The notes under the pieces: generated by a model
Seen by the model: only the letters and a program-made list of their open reading frames with translations
Databases searched by the model: none
Told to the model about the DNA's origin: nothing
Shown: positions 50,227 through 64,000 of the stretch, one piece after another
Layout of the letters: each line of letters starts with the position of its first letter
Numbering within the stretch: position 1 is the stretch's first letter
Source: Membranipora membranacea
Taxonomy: Eukaryota; Bryozoa; Gymnolaemata; Cheilostomatida; Membraniporidae
NCBI GenBank assembly: GCA_914767715.1
Contig: OU612070.1
Location: 16,383,501 to 16,447,500, forward strand
Direction of reading: 5' to 3'
Length of the DNA stretch: 64,000 bases
Translations under genes and position numbers: made by a program

Positions 50227-50664
50227 CTCACCAATGATAAGAGAAGTCAAATTGTCCACAAAGAAACAAGCAAGAAGAAGACCACCACCCAGAGCAACGC
50301 GCTAGAGGCTATCCAGAGAAAGGCAGCTAGGTTAGTAAACAACATCAGTAGGACTGACAGGACCACAAGCACAACGGAGCTACTATGCAAGATGAACTGG
50401 GAGAAGCTATCATCCAGGAGGGAGTCAAGAAGTCTTGGTCTATTCAGAGCAATGCACTTTAATGAGATTGCCACCACTATCACTGATTACATCTCCCCTC
50501 TCTCAGCTACATCTGGTTTTAGCAGGAGGCATGAAATGCAATATCACATCCCTCACTGTAACTCATTACACCACCAGAACAACTTCTTCATCAAAACAGC
50601 GAAGGCCTGGAACCAGCTACCTGTGAGCAGTAATCTCCTCGTGGCACCACCTGTGGCAGGCTAG
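50227..50664 (+). mobile_element. LINE reverse-transcriptase ORF, 3' end fragment
   Basis: The open frame ends at TAG 50662-50664. It reads ALEAIQRKAARLVNNISRTD, MNWEKLSSRRESRSLGLF, then NNFFIKTAKAWNQLP. These are the C-terminal motifs of Jockey/CR1-clade non-LTR retrotransposons (the AIQRRAAR...LNW..L..RR...F....WN.LP pattern). The reverse-transcriptase core and all 5' parts are absent, as expected of 5'-truncated LINE insertions. Confidence 0.85.
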
Positions 50665-50869
50665 ACTGGCATGACAGAGAATACCCGATGATCCCATGAT
50701 ACCGACGCGGAACGAAATATGGAGTAGACGATTATGCCATATCTCTAGGACCTTCAGAAGAAGTTGGAGATTACACTACAAGTAGCAAGTAAGTAGAAGA
50801 TAAAATTTTTTTTTCTACATTTAGGGTGTTCGTTCGCAGCAGGCCGAACCCCCCCCCCCCCTAGTGACG

Positions 50870-51450
50870 CCCATGACTAGCCATAAAAATATGGCAATGT
50901 AGCTTGTTTGCAGTTATTTAATGCTTGGGCTCACTGTTTATATACAACTGACCGACCATTGGTTGGTTGGGAAGGAGTTCATCCTAAAAGTCCTGGCATT
51001 GTATACACAATAAAGTTTAGCTGTGAAGTTCTTAAGCTTGTATGTCCCATAAGCACACTTATGGCAAGATTAGTGAGCCAAGCAATGTACTATGGTTGCT
51101 AACTATATTGTTATCTTCATTGTGGTAGTAGTATACAAAAAACTGGTAAAGCTTAGGACATTAGTGAGGTAAATATTGGTTTCTATACACAGGGCTCTCC
51201 GTACCAGCATGGCTGCATTGGTGCAGCACCCACCAATGTGTACCACCACCAAAATAGAAAATTTTGAAGATGCACTCCCCTGTGTCCAGGATATCACCAC
51301 CCATTTAGGCAGGATAGGAAACAGGCTATGGATATGGATGGCTGAAACCATGGACATGAAAAAAATACAGGCTGGAAAGCCCCTGCGGCACATGTTTGCT
51401 TCCATAGCTGACAGCCAGTGGAGAAAAACATGATTTCCTTGATATATTTT
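50870..51450. other. Proximal 5' flank of TRIM-NHL copy 3
   Basis: Homologous to 18043-18882 without the 257-bp MITE. It holds the possible 5' untranslated exon (about 50950-51170, ending GTGAG then GTAAAT). No coding signal was seen. The distal flank with the TATA-like element is now 3.7 kb further away. Confidence 0.45.
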
Positions 51451-51462
51451 TAGGTCCCGCAA

Positions 51463-54400
51463 ATGATGGCAGAAGCAGAATCAAAAGAAGAAGGATTTCT
51501 AGAGTGTGGATTATGTTTTGAAAATGATCCACTCAAGCGATTACCCTGCAATCCTGGTCACATATATTGTGTAACTTGTCTGACCAAAGACTCCGAAGTG
51601 ACTCAGATTATCAAATGTCCGCTGTGCAGGTAACCTATTGTGTTAAAATTTTTGTTCTCATTGCATAGCTGCCCGCACATAATCAATAGTCGCCACTTGT
51701 CAAAACTGATAATCATGGGTTTAGGACACAAATTGGAGATGGTATGACCAAGTAATAAAAAGGCATAATAACAAAGTTTTATCTAGTATATGTGAATGCG
51801 AAACTCGGCCAAAGATTTAGAGGAATTATCACCTCTCTCCGCTTTCACTCCTTGAATCAATTAATTATAGCACTGGTCTACTTCGGCACCCAAGAGTTGC
51901 ATATCCTGATTTCATATCTTTGACCTGCAACAAGTCACAAGTAAAACTATTATCTTATTCTTAGGTTTGTCTTCAGAAGACCCAATATTTTACGACTATA
52001 ATATTTCTGCACACAAGCAATGTTTGCCACATGCTGACTCTTGAAAGGTCTTAGCGTCATGAGTAGGATATGCTTCAATTTGATAGAGCATCAGCAGTCG
52101 CCAGGGCACAAGCTCTCTTGCTGTCACATCTCTTTGAAGTGCTCTGAACATTGGGCGTTGTTGAAGCCACTGATGTTCTGTAAGAGATGGCAACTGGGAA
52201 TGTGGTAGAAGAAAGATTTGTTCAAGCAACAACTCATTCAAAAACCTTATGGTACACAATGATTATTAATAGCTCAACTTCAACCAGTTATGTTCTCAAA
52301 AGTGACTAGCACAATTATGCTTTCTTTTTAGAACTGTGTTTGATGAAGGTATAGATGACATCCCATCAGCAGGTGCTCCACTAGACAAGTTTCTGTGCTG
52401 TGATGTTTGTATGAGAAAAGATGACAAGAGAAGACTGGCTCAGATTTACTGTGTGGTCTGCCAGAAAAAGTTTTGTACTCCTCATGAAAAGGTACAGATC
52501 ACTTTAAAGATTTGAATGTATGCTAGACTGTCAAAGCAATCATACACTCATAAACAAGCATAAATGAAATACCTCTGCTGGTGGCCATTTTTTGTATTCA
52601 GTGAACTTTGTTGACCCCCTAAAAGTCAGACCTATGAATTCTCACCCATAGTTTGGTAGGCGTACGCTCATTAGCCCGGGTACAATGTAATAATCTTCTT
52701 AGTATCATGCATTCTTGCTTATTGGTTGTACATTATTCTATAACAATTGTTGTGAAGCATAAGCCGCACTACCATGATGCTGTTTTCAAATAGTTTATTT
52801 TCCTTCTATCAAAGAGTCATAACGATGCACTGGATGACCACATGCGTATCAGAATGGATGAGTATAAGAAAGATTGGAGAAAAATGGAGACAAGATACTG
52901 TGAGAAACACTCAAAGAAACCCTACTCCATAACTTGTGTGAAATGCCCCAGATTATTTTGTGGGGATTGTATCGACCAATTGGAAATCTGTTCTGATGGT
53001 TAGTGGGTAGAATCATTTATCTCAGATACGTAACAACCTTCCTTCTTGTCTTAAAGTAAACCCCAAGTCATATTATCAAAAATATTAAAGCAGTGTAATT
53101 TTCTAAATAAATATTTGATAAACCGATATATATTGTAATAAACGACAGTAAACTTCTGACACCTCCCCATATTTGGTACTATTTAAAAGATATCAGTTTG
53201 AGTCTTTGTCTCTAAGCCTGGAATGAAGTACCCTCTCCATGTATATTTTGATAAATATCTTAAATAGGTGGCAGGCATGAGCTGAGGTCAATATCAAACA
53301 TGGTCGCAAAGCTCATCGACATGGTTAATGAGAAGAAGGTATGGATATTCGATAAGGAGGAGCACCTGTTAGGAATGTCCAAACAGCTGAGAGCTGTCAT
53401 ATCAGGCTGGGATACAGAAACTCAAGAGTTGGTTGACAAGCTACATAACGCCAGAGATAAACAAGTATATAGAATTCTATGACAAACATTTCTGGGTGCA
53501 GGAGGACAGCTCCTAGTTATACGTTGTTACTAGTCAGACCGATCATATAGCAGTCATTATGGATTTGATTCTTAGGGAACATAGTAGCAATAGGATAGGA
53601 GCATAGGAGCATAATGTTCTTACTTCGACTAGGTTATTATAAAGAAAACTTGGTAACTGTGATTGAGCTAACAAGCTAGAACACAGAATAAAACAATTAA
53701 AATGTGGAAAGGGAGTCTTATAGTAATTAATTAATAAAATTAATGCGTTGATACAGATCCAATATAGAATCAACGAAGGATGATCACATCAGGTACAGGT
53801 ACAAGTGATTCATATCCTTTCACATTTACTTTTAGGTTGCAGGTCTTATGCAGCAATATGTTGAGCTTGAGGAAAATCTGAGAGAACTCAGAAATCAATC
53901 AAGAATTGAGGTGATAAGTTTCCGTGATGATGAGATCGGAAGTCTCCTGGATAAGCTCAGCAGACAAGTAGCTAGGATCGATACCAGACTTTACACCTAT
54001 CATGAGGTAGCTACTAGGTAGAATATCTATTCGGATCGGTTATCATCTTGTTTCATATTGCCATTGTTACGTTGATAAGTATCACTGAGACCTTCACCTG
54101 TAGCTGAAGAAGTATTCCAAAATCCAATTTGTTTTGGCATAGAAATTAATTTTTCTGTTTCACATGCCTATGATTATAGCTTTAATGGCTCGATTGATCA
54201 TGATTCAAAATGAGCTGAATTTGCAAGTTGCCTGTTTTAGTCTGTCCTGTCGGCCTGTGGAGTTGCACTTTCCTATAATATAACCCCCTACAGTATTTGA
54301 AACGTATAAATATATTTTCATGGTTTTTTTCCTGTGTATGTAATTGTCTTGTACTTGAGTAGGAGGTGGCTCAGTTGGTTAGTGTGCCGGTCCTTCAGCA

Positions 54401-56369
54401 TGCAAGTGGTGAAGGTTGTGGTTCAAATCCCACTGCGGTCCATCGACTAGTGGGGTTTTGTTGGGCCCCTGGTGCGCTCCGACCTGCCTGCAAACTTGGC
54501 GCAGACATTGCAGCCTCGCCATTAAGGCAACTAATAATGGAATGTCTGAATCGTCTTCGTTCTGACCCCTCACTGATGTAAGCTCCATTCTCAGCCTTTC
54601 TTGTATTCTACCAGGTAGATGTGGCAGGTGGATACAAAGAGACAGAGAAACTTATCAATGAACTGATGAATATGAAGATCCCTCAATATAAACCTTCATC
54701 TAATCATGTCCAGCTCTCTGATACAGGTATTTAATATCTCCTGATTTAGTTATCAAAATCTCTATTCTATTCTTTATTACTGGAACACCGTAAATGTGCT
54801 GCTTTGTATCACAATAACAGTTTCGTATTTCGATTTTAAAACTTCTCTATCACTCAGAAACATCCTTCTTATCTCATTCGATATTATCTTACTGTACTGT
54901 AAATATAGAACATTGCGTATGGGATAGATATTCATTGGATATTGTCCACCTTTCTTTGCCTACCTTCCCCTTGCTGCATGAATCACTGTAAGTTTTCAAT
55001 TACTGTTATCAATCTATCGCTGCTGACTCTGCGGAACGAAGCTACGTATGATTAAGCTGTTTTATTTTCAGATTGTGGTGATGTTCAGCTTGCTGTCGAG
55101 ATAAAACAATCATCTCGAATACTGGTGGATCTGCCCTTCTTAGCTTATAACAATCCTCCAACTTCTATGAAAATACTCAGTACTGTCCAACTCCCCTCCT
55201 GTGTCCACTCTGTTACTAAATACCAGAATTTAATTTATGCTGGTCTGGAAAATAGCAAACTCATGAGGGTCACTGAACCTGTTAATACCAGCTCACCGTC
55301 TGAGTTTGTGAAAAATGTTGGGGGGTATGTATCCAGTGCCCATGTTTATAATAATGAGCTGTATGTATTATCACAAAATGCCAGTAAGGTTTATGTGTAT
55401 GACTTACAGGGTAAACTAAAGAGGTCCTGGTCCCATAACAGTAACAGTAATGGCTTTAATAAGCTCAGAGTAGTAAACGAGAAGGTGGTTGTCCCAGCTT
55501 CTCAATCTCTAACCGTTTATACTCTTCAAGGTCAGCTAATAAAACAGATCATATGTCCTGATATGTCAACATACCATAAAGCATTAGCTGTATGCGGGGA
55601 TGACTCTGTTATCTTAACTGACTGTGGTACAAACAGTGTACTCAGAGTGAACCTAGACAGTGGGAAGGTGATGTGGACATCTAAACATGTAAACCAACCA
55701 CTAGGAGTCGTCTGTTACAATGACAGATATGTACTCGTGTCAAACTATAACACAGAAACTAAGATATGGATACTGGATGTGGATACAGGTATATTCATAA
55801 TATTTGCATGATTTATATACACTTTATATATTGGTAAATGACAGAGCTATTATTTATTGGCATATCTTTTGTGCTCAATTAAATTTGTGAGAGAAACCAG
55901 TTCTATCTTGGCCCAACTGTTCCTTTCCTTCACTCAGCATTCAGTCAATGATAATGCGAGTTGGGATTTCTTCAGCTAAGGTTGTTTTGCGAAAAAAGAT
56001 TATGATGTTGTATCATCAATTAGTATGTAAATATATGATAAATTTTAGTTTGCTGATCAAGTTGTAGATTTGTATAACATGTATGATTAATATGGAATGC
56101 AAAATCATGGTCTACTCGCGGAATATACCACTGTCTAAATCCTGGCGTGTCTTGTGAACTTTTTTTAATGTTTTAATGAAACAGACAAAAAACTCCTTTA
56201 TGTTGATTTCTTGTTGGATTTCCATTTTTCAGCTGAGAAAGTAGGTGAGCTCCGCGGCCAGACAGATGAGAGCTGTGATCACTTTGACCTGGATATTGAT
56301 GGTGACACTCTTATTATTGCTAAATACGATCTAAACTCAATACAGTGCTATGAGCTGATCACAGAATAG
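51463..56369 (+). CDS. TRIM-NHL type RING E3 ubiquitin ligase, copy 3
   Basis: Eight exons with all splice sites and phases intact: 51463-51629, 52332-52491, 52815-52998, 53268-53464, 53836-54006, 54615-54726, 55072-55788, 56233-56369 (TAG); 614 residues. The domains follow copy 1: RING (CGLC, CNPGHIYC, CPLC), B-box 1, B-box 2 (CEKH, CVKC, CGDC), coiled coil and NHL-like propeller. Compared with copy 2 the propeller exon differs by two residues (Arg to Cys in LPSCVHSV, Lys to Asn in CYNDRYVLV). It differs from copy 1 at nearly 30 propeller positions and by two small length changes. It is the only other complete member in the window. Its distal promoter region has been pushed away by the 47142-50869 insertion, so its expression may differ. 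Confidence 0.92.
54362..54557 (+). mobile_element. tRNA-derived SINE in the TRIM-NHL copy 3 intron
   Basis: Essentially identical to the SINE at 40370, at the same intronic position: A-box-like GGTGGCTCAGTTGGTTAGTG, B box GGTTCAAATCC, body with TTGGCGCAGACATTGCAGCC. The near-identity shows it was inherited through the unit duplication and is not an independent insertion. Confidence 0.8.
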
Positions 56370-58255
56370 GTAACTAGTGATCCACTCTGTTCTTGGTTCT
56401 CTCCATCAGTTCCGGTCAATGATATGAATTTATGGATCAGTGGTAAATTAGATAGCTTGGCTATTAGTGGGAATATGCCATCCGTATAAAGCTTTGTGTC
56501 AGGGTCTAAAGAAAGCTATAAATCTGGAAGCTTTTACGTGATGCATTGATTGACGTCCCAGTAACGACATTCAAAAACTCAGGCAAGCTGCTTGACAGAA
56601 GTTTACAAGTGTCCGCTATTCTAGTTTCTGAACTTATGGACCAATCAGAGATTAATAATGCGGTCCAGCATACATGAATAGCCATACGCTGGCTCAGGGT
56701 CAGATATGTACTCCTCACCCATCCTCATATATCAGTGGATCTGGTTGTAATATAAGGTCTAGCGGTACAAGTTTGAAGGTGTGTTTTCCTCTACTGTTTT
56801 ATCACCCATATTTCTCTCTGGCTCTCTGTTCATCCTCTTTTCTGAATGATGTTTTCCCGTGTCTTTATTAATAGATGAATCTTTAAAACACTATCCAAAT
56901 CGCAAGTATGAAATAAATAGGCAGTGCGAAATATGTTTTATAGTGAAAGGAGTTTTTTTGTAGTTTTTGAATACAAGCTTCAAATAACCGTTTTTTTTTG
57001 CTTTGTACAAGAGTATCTCTGTTTAATATTTTATATCCTTAATTACATTTTGATTTCCAGTGTTTCGTTGCCTTGCTCAATGTACAGATGATGATTTCTG
57101 TTGTCAGCTACCATGTTTATTCTACATTATTAAAATCTATCCTAACAGGATTATTTCGAGCATGAGTTTTATTGGGATTAACCTAGTTCTCCAACTATTA
57201 ACATATGGTCAGAGATCAAATACACTGAAGTTTAATATGGTTGCTGGTGGTTGCACACCATAATCAACCAGATAAACAAAAAAAAGATATATTTTCTATA
57301 AAATAACCACTCGATTTAATGTTAATCATTCTGATCAAGCCTCAAGAGGTGCGACTGATAAGTATCCAGTCATTCTACCTAAAAATGATGCTTCACCCAT
57401 CTCCTGTCAATATATGCTGACCCCCATGTCTCTACCGTATAAACATCTCCTCTATGGGCAATTGCTTCCTCTTCCATTCAGATAGGACGACTCTTATATT
57501 TTGTTTTGTAGCAGCTATCTTACTGGATTAGTTTTAATCACGTATGTTTATAGCCGTAAGTAGGATTCATTATCTCAAGATCCTTTTTAACAGAATTACA
57601 GAATCTTCACACAGTGCTGTTGCCAAATCCAAACAGATGCGCTCTCTGCTTTATGCGGCTTGTTTGGGTTCTCAGCCTGCCAGCCCAACTTTAGTGAGCA
57701 AATTCACGGCATAACGCTGCAAAAAACTCGCAATTACAACCTTGATCTTGGTATTATGTAATCAGATCATCATATCTAGTTAATTTCATCGGCATCATTA
57801 CTTTTCTATGTCAGACATTCAAGTCTGGTCTTGGGTTTGTGATCACAATATGCTGTGTCATGCTGAGCTGCTCTGTGAGGTCACACCTCACCCAATACTA
57901 CTATTCACTGCGCTGTTTTTCAACCCCTTTTTGTGCAAAAGCTCTTCAAAGGCTTTACCACCAGCACTGACGTATTCACACCTCTCCCATACATTTTTGC
58001 ACAACACTTTCAGTACTTTATCATGCCTAAACATGTATCTATCGAGTCTGATTGAAAATTAGACAATGCATGCCGTAATGAGTTCAGATCTGTAAATGAG
58101 AGTGAAGGGCAGTATAACCTGACTGTACAGATTCCATATTGAGCTAAACTAGCATACGATATAACCAGATAGAGAGTCAGTAGCAACAAGGGCTGCATAC
58201 AAATGTTGACGAATCTTTACTTACATTGTCTGATAGATTATCTTGTTGGGTACAC

Positions 58256-58287
58256 CAAGGAGTTAAAGACTTGTCTTAAACTCCTTG
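58256..58287. mobile_element. 32-bp imperfect palindrome with 7-bp direct repeats
   Basis: CAAGGAGTTAAAGAC...TTAAACTCCTTG is flanked by GGTACAC on both sides (58249-58255 and 58288-58294). In units 1 and 2 the left half is present at the same place, but a TTAA MITE has entered its TTAA. Unit 3 therefore preserves the earlier state. Confidence 0.75.
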
Positions 58288-59170
58288 GGTACACAGAGAG
58301 AACCTTTATAAGAAGTTTTTTCCTCAATGCGCGTGATAAGACAACTCAAAAATTATATTCGCCTATAACTTGTTCGAAATTTTGACTGCTCATCTCAAGA
58401 CTATTTTTGTAACTGAAAATATATCAGTTACATCTCGCCATCTTTCCACCTCTGATTACCCAGTAAAATCGGCCTCGTACTATAGCCCAGTGTAAAAGTA
58501 ACTTTACTTTAAGATCTGTATCTCAAACTAATTCAAGCTAAGTTAGTAGAAACAAAACTAATGTAAACCCCCCCCCCCTCTCCTCAAAAAATAGCATACT
58601 GATTTTCCACTGCTGCTATCGGTGGAGTAATCCCACCATGTCCATACAGCTAGATCTCAAGTTAGCATGAAACCTGGGATAATTGTTTATTATGTTTTTT
58701 AATTATTTTTAATTTTCTTTTATTTTTCAATTTTTTAAAATTTTTTTCAATTATATTTTATTTTCTTTTATTTTTTAAATGAATGAATGTTTTCAATATA
58801 TTTATGAAGATTAACAGGAGGAAGGGGCAGATCACACACTCTATACTAGTGATACGGAAAGAAAAAAGTGGAATAAACCAAGGTTGTCAAAGGACACAAT
58901 ATAACATAATCAGGCCTTGATATAAAGCAATGTCTTAAGCTATTGTTTTGACACTTGAATTTTTTGTCCACTTCACCATATCACAACATCGATCTCAGCC
59001 TGAGCTTTAGTTCCTGATAATAGAAACGCAACTCAGATATAGAGTTAATCATCCTTGTGAGCCAATACGAGGATAAATATCCAAGTATTATCTGTAAAAA
59101 AGGTAGCCCATCACATGAGAATTACCAAAGTATCAAACATGACATGACCTATATCATCACTACCATAATG

Positions 59171-59330
59171 TTGAGGTTGCTCAGTTGGTTAGAGCGGCGT
59201 TCTTCAGCGTGCAAGTGTTGAAGCCCTGGGATAGAATCCCACTGCAGTCCACTCACTACAAGGGTTGTTGGATACCAACCTGCCTTCAAACTGAGAGCAA
59301 AATTGGCGCAGAAATTGCAGCCTTGCCCTT
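59171..59330 (+). mobile_element. tRNA-derived SINE, unit 3 copy
   Basis: Orthologous to the SINE at 26385, with the same A-box-like head (GCTCAGTTGGTTAGAGCG) and degenerate B box (GGATAGAATCCC). Confidence 0.75.
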
Positions 59331-59712
59331 TCTCTTGACCCCCATCTAGCCATCCATTCTGGTGGTAAGTGACGAAACCATGTGATTTTACCAAACATTT
59401 TCAACTAACATTTTTAATCAACATCAAACTTCCAACACAACAGCCCTCTTAAAAAGATAAATTCAATACATTGTTAACTATTGCGCATGGTTTTATATGA
59501 ACGAGTGATAGAACTCTCGTAACCTGTGACCAATATTAGCAAGATTCTCAATATGAATGAGAGGACACTTATGAAAAACATAAGTAGTATATAAAATAAA
59601 GCCTCTTCTAAAAATAGAGAATGAGGCTAAATCTTATAATGGCGTTTTTTAAGAAGAGCTTACTTTTTGTAACAACGCTGAGTGAAAATAAAGTTTAAAA
59701 CTGTAATAACTG

Positions 59713-60529
59713 CTACAATAGAGGCACACTTTTAGTTCTTTTCAGGCGGCTCAAATGAGGCCTCTGCTGGTTGTATGACTCCTCAAATCTTCGGACTGTC
59801 AGAGCCACACTGACTCGTCGGGGATTATCTACTGGTGTATTGACAGGTGATGCTGAGCGAGCATCAGTATCATCAGTATGTGCCCCCCTGAGTCTTGCCC
59901 CCAGCCCGGCGGCCCCCCGTCCAGTCTCATCATTGTCCGTCAATGTTTCATCATCTGTTGGCTTGTTAACACACAAAGGGATTTCTTCGTATGTCGGTTC
60001 TTTAGTACTGGCTATCGAAGAAAGGCTAATCTTCATGGAGAGACTTCCACTGGTACTAACTGGTAGGGCACTTTCTTCATCACTCTTTAATGAACCAGGT
60101 GTTGCGTATGAACCAGGCTTTGAGTTGTCCGAGAAGCGATGACTATCTGCAAAGTACAAAGATCATGACAAGCTCACCGGTTTATAATTGTTTATAAGGT
60201 CCTGTTGACAAGCTACAGGGTTGGGGGTTGCTACGTTGGCTGTATGACCCGTTGGAAATTGTAACATAATTCTTTCTCTTACGTGGCGTGGCTTGTTTGA
60301 TGTAATAAATAACTACCTTTTTTTTATAGAAAGACATTAAATTAAATAATGGAGCCTCAATTTGAAGAGAATTTGTTGAAAACGGTTTGTTGATCTGTAT
60401 AACGACAGTGGACAATATCTGACCTTCAGTCCAATCTTCCGCCAGCTGGTTTGCGCGCCTCACCACAATAGGAGTGATAGATTGATTTGATGTGTTATAA
60501 AATTCTGGAAGAGAATCAGAAGATGTCAT
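59713..60529 (-). CDS. Two-exon gene of unknown function, copy 2
   Basis: On the minus strand exon 1 is 60529-60424 and exon 2 is 60146-59713 (TAG at 59715-59713), the same lengths as in the copy at 26929; 179 residues if spliced. Differences include Asn-Thr for Lys-Thr after EFY and a changed centre (KPTDDETLTDNDE), but the length and the basic tail (KRTKSVPLL) are kept. The donor is GTCAGA where copy 1 has GTGAGA, which should weaken splicing. If the intron is retained, the frame stays open for 115 codons from the start ATG, giving a different C-terminus. No domain is recognised. Confidence 0.55.
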
Positions 60530-62127
60530 AACACTTCATTATTGGAACTTTGTTGCTTGACCGGGCATTGTGAAATCACCGCAAGGCACTTGGAAAGAGA
60601 TGCCTTTGGGTAGACAACTCCCAGCTGCGAGCAACTAACTACGTGTATATGCACATGGGTGTGCATGGTAGATTTGTCTCTAACTCCTTGATGAGAACGA
60701 TGACCTTTGGTTTGGTTTCCCTTTCTTATATCATTGTAAAGCTCATAATCAGACTAAGGGAACCAAAGGGACCTTGCGTGCATCAAACTTGCCAACAACT
60801 ATAATTTTATAAGAACTCCAGAATTCTTGCGGTGACTATTGGGTAATTCCTTGCATAAAGCGGAAGCAGAAGAGCACAGGAGATAATGGGGCGATATGAC
60901 GCATGCCCAACAAAAATTGGAGCTATCATCCTAAAACGCCTTGCAAGATCGCTTAAGATAGGATATGATTTCTAAGCTTACAACCTTTATACAGACTCCC
61001 ATCAGCTTGCAAGTTTATAATTGAAGAACAAGATGAAAGAGCAACATTTGTGAATCAATTTCTTCAGCCCTCATAATAGTAGAAATGAGAATGTGGGTTC
61101 ATCCATTTGAAACAACCCGCTGAATAACATCATGAATTTAGAGTACTCTTATTATTGGAAAAAGTAGAACATTTTATGGCTGCTAATTACCCAATCTGCT
61201 GCATAGACTCACATCACAGAGGCAGCAGATAAAAAGATTATGAGCTCGACTATTAACACCTACTGGGCTGATCATACGCGTCGGGCCTTTGATCTCTAGT
61301 TAGTTATGATCATCTGCTGAGGTAGTATGGGTGATTTGTACCTCACAAATAGAGACATTGACATTCAGAAAAAGGTATAACAGCACTCTTTAATCTGCTC
61401 TCTGGCAAATGTTGCTGAACTCGCTGACGCAGCATGCTGACGTAGGGCAGGGTGCATGCAGAAGTGTAGCGATGATTGTTAATAGTGAAATGGTCGATGA
61501 CTGGGAAAAAACTGCTTATGTCTATAGTTGTTATGTTATGTAATTATGTTTTGAATTTGGTGATTACTGCCAATCCAGTCATTGTCTAATTTTTGGTAAT
61601 AATGCAAGACCCGCAAAACAACACCCTAGATATTATTGTTCCCAGCAAGATATTCTGCTAACAATTATATCAACACATCGCGACTGCCTTGTGAGAATGG
61701 TGCCATCTGACAAACTGCCTGTCTATAAATTCGTTGAAATCTCCCTTTCCTCTCAGCAAATTGTCAATGCTGTCTGTTTTGACAACAACAGTCACTTCTG
61801 GCTAGAGAAAAAAACCTTAATGAAAACAAACGCTTCTTAACTGATAAACGTTTACACGATGTTTTGTTGTTTCTTCAGCATCATTCATTCAAAATAGCAG
61901 CACAACCTGAGTGATTTGCCTCCAACAATTGGTGTTGAAGTTTATCAGTAGAAGCAGCTGATAACTTTATCTCCGAAGTTGGAAGGCGCCAAATTTTGTA
62001 GCCTCAGGCCCTAGCTGTCAGTTTAATCCGCACTCACAGCGTAATGACCGACCTTCTGAACCTGAATAATCTTATTTACTTCTATAATCCGTATTTTTAT
62101 GTTGGCATGATAATTTAGTTTTGACAG

Positions 62128-63524
<1,397 letters not shown>

Positions 63525-64000
63525 GCTCCCAGTCTAAGCTAGTCAATTTTTACCGCAATACCTCTCTTAACAACAAAAGTTTTTTTGATAAACAGAGCCC
63601 ATGTAAATTTCAGTTTGATGTAGCTCAAAGTTTCGCTCATCTTACACTTATATTTTTTGTGTCCACTATTGTCTGCGTTATTAGGGATAGCAGATAGCTT
63701 ATTGCCTTGAAGAAAGCAAAAAAACATTGCTGAAACTTCATGTTTTTCTCACAATATTTACTGTGTTACTTCTGACTTCATTTTTTGAGTCCTGTCTATA
63801 ACACTCTTTTTGTACTTTTGTGATTATTTACTGTTAAACTAGTTATTACAGTCTAGTTATAGCTTTACATCACTGTATTATAACACTCACTTCTTGAATA
63901 TGGGAGATATTTGTCAAAAAACTTATTTATTTTAAATCTTTGTAGTTTAGTATTTATTACTATATTTTGACCAGTTTCAAAAAGAAACTTTGACTGTCTG

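Larger units (their letters stand above)
47142..50869. mobile_element. 3.7-kb composite insertion in the TRIM-NHL copy 3 upstream region
   Basis: Unit homology stops at GAACTAG (47141) and resumes at ACTAGCCATAAAA (from 50875). ACTAG on both sides may be a 5-bp target duplication, though this is weak. It contains the hAT transposase relic, a 742-bp hAT-like MITE, a probable 194-bp MITE and a LINE 3' end, so it grew by successive insertions. Confidence 0.55.
56370..59712. other. Downstream flank of TRIM-NHL copy 3
   Basis: Homologous to 23610-26928 with the metalloproteinase-like relics. A segment equal to 25336-25640 is deleted at 58079. A private stretch (58295-58795) includes a C run (58568-58577) and an A/T-rich tract at 58676-58790. 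No intact gene is seen. Confidence 0.45.

Overview
The window is AT-rich genomic DNA from an invertebrate animal. The genes have many short coding exons with GT-AG introns, and the DNA carries tRNA-derived SINEs, a LINE tail and many small DNA transposons. The species cannot be read from the sequence. No prokaryotic or CRISPR features were seen.

Layout. Positions 1-6598 hold no recognisable exon and are probably intron or 5' flank. From 6599 to 16906 (+) lie the 3' exons of a TRIM9/TRIM67-class E3 ligase gene: coiled coil, COS box, FN3, SPRY. From 14394 onward the DNA is built from about 14-kb tandem segmental duplicates. Each ancestral unit carries (a) the last four exons of the TRIM9-like gene (second half of FN3 plus SPRY), (b) a complete eight-exon TRIM gene (RING, two B-boxes, coiled coil, NHL-like beta-propeller) on +, and (c) a two-exon gene of unknown function on -. 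Unit 1 (14394-28213) is complete. Unit 2 (28214 to about 46745) has the SPRY cassette and a TRIM-NHL copy broken by a 107-bp deletion, and lacks the minus-strand gene. Unit 3 (about 46799-60998) lacks the SPRY cassette but has an intact TRIM-NHL gene and the minus-strand gene. Unit 4 (60999 to the end) shows a SPRY cassette with a nonsense codon in its FN3 exon.

Because the units are homologous, copies without an insertion serve as empty sites. They allow several insertions to be delimited almost to the base: a 711-bp foldback element with an 8-bp target duplication, a minute palindrome family with 7-bp direct repeats, and a 115-bp element. Terminal repeats and target duplications also define a 1.49-kb hAT-like element nested in a TA-flanked element, two TTAA-flanked elements sharing one TTAA, and a 742-bp hAT-like element. 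An intron-bearing, frameshifted hAT transposase relic lies inside the insertion that separates the unit 3 TRIM-NHL gene from its conserved upstream flank.

Working picture (inference): a conserved TRIM9-like gene sits beside an expanding TRIM-NHL cluster. RING and B-box sequences are kept nearly constant while the propeller diverges, as expected of a ubiquitin ligase family whose recognition domain is diversifying or relaxed. Both TRIM types would act as cytoplasmic RING E3 ligases; nothing in the sequence shows their substrates.
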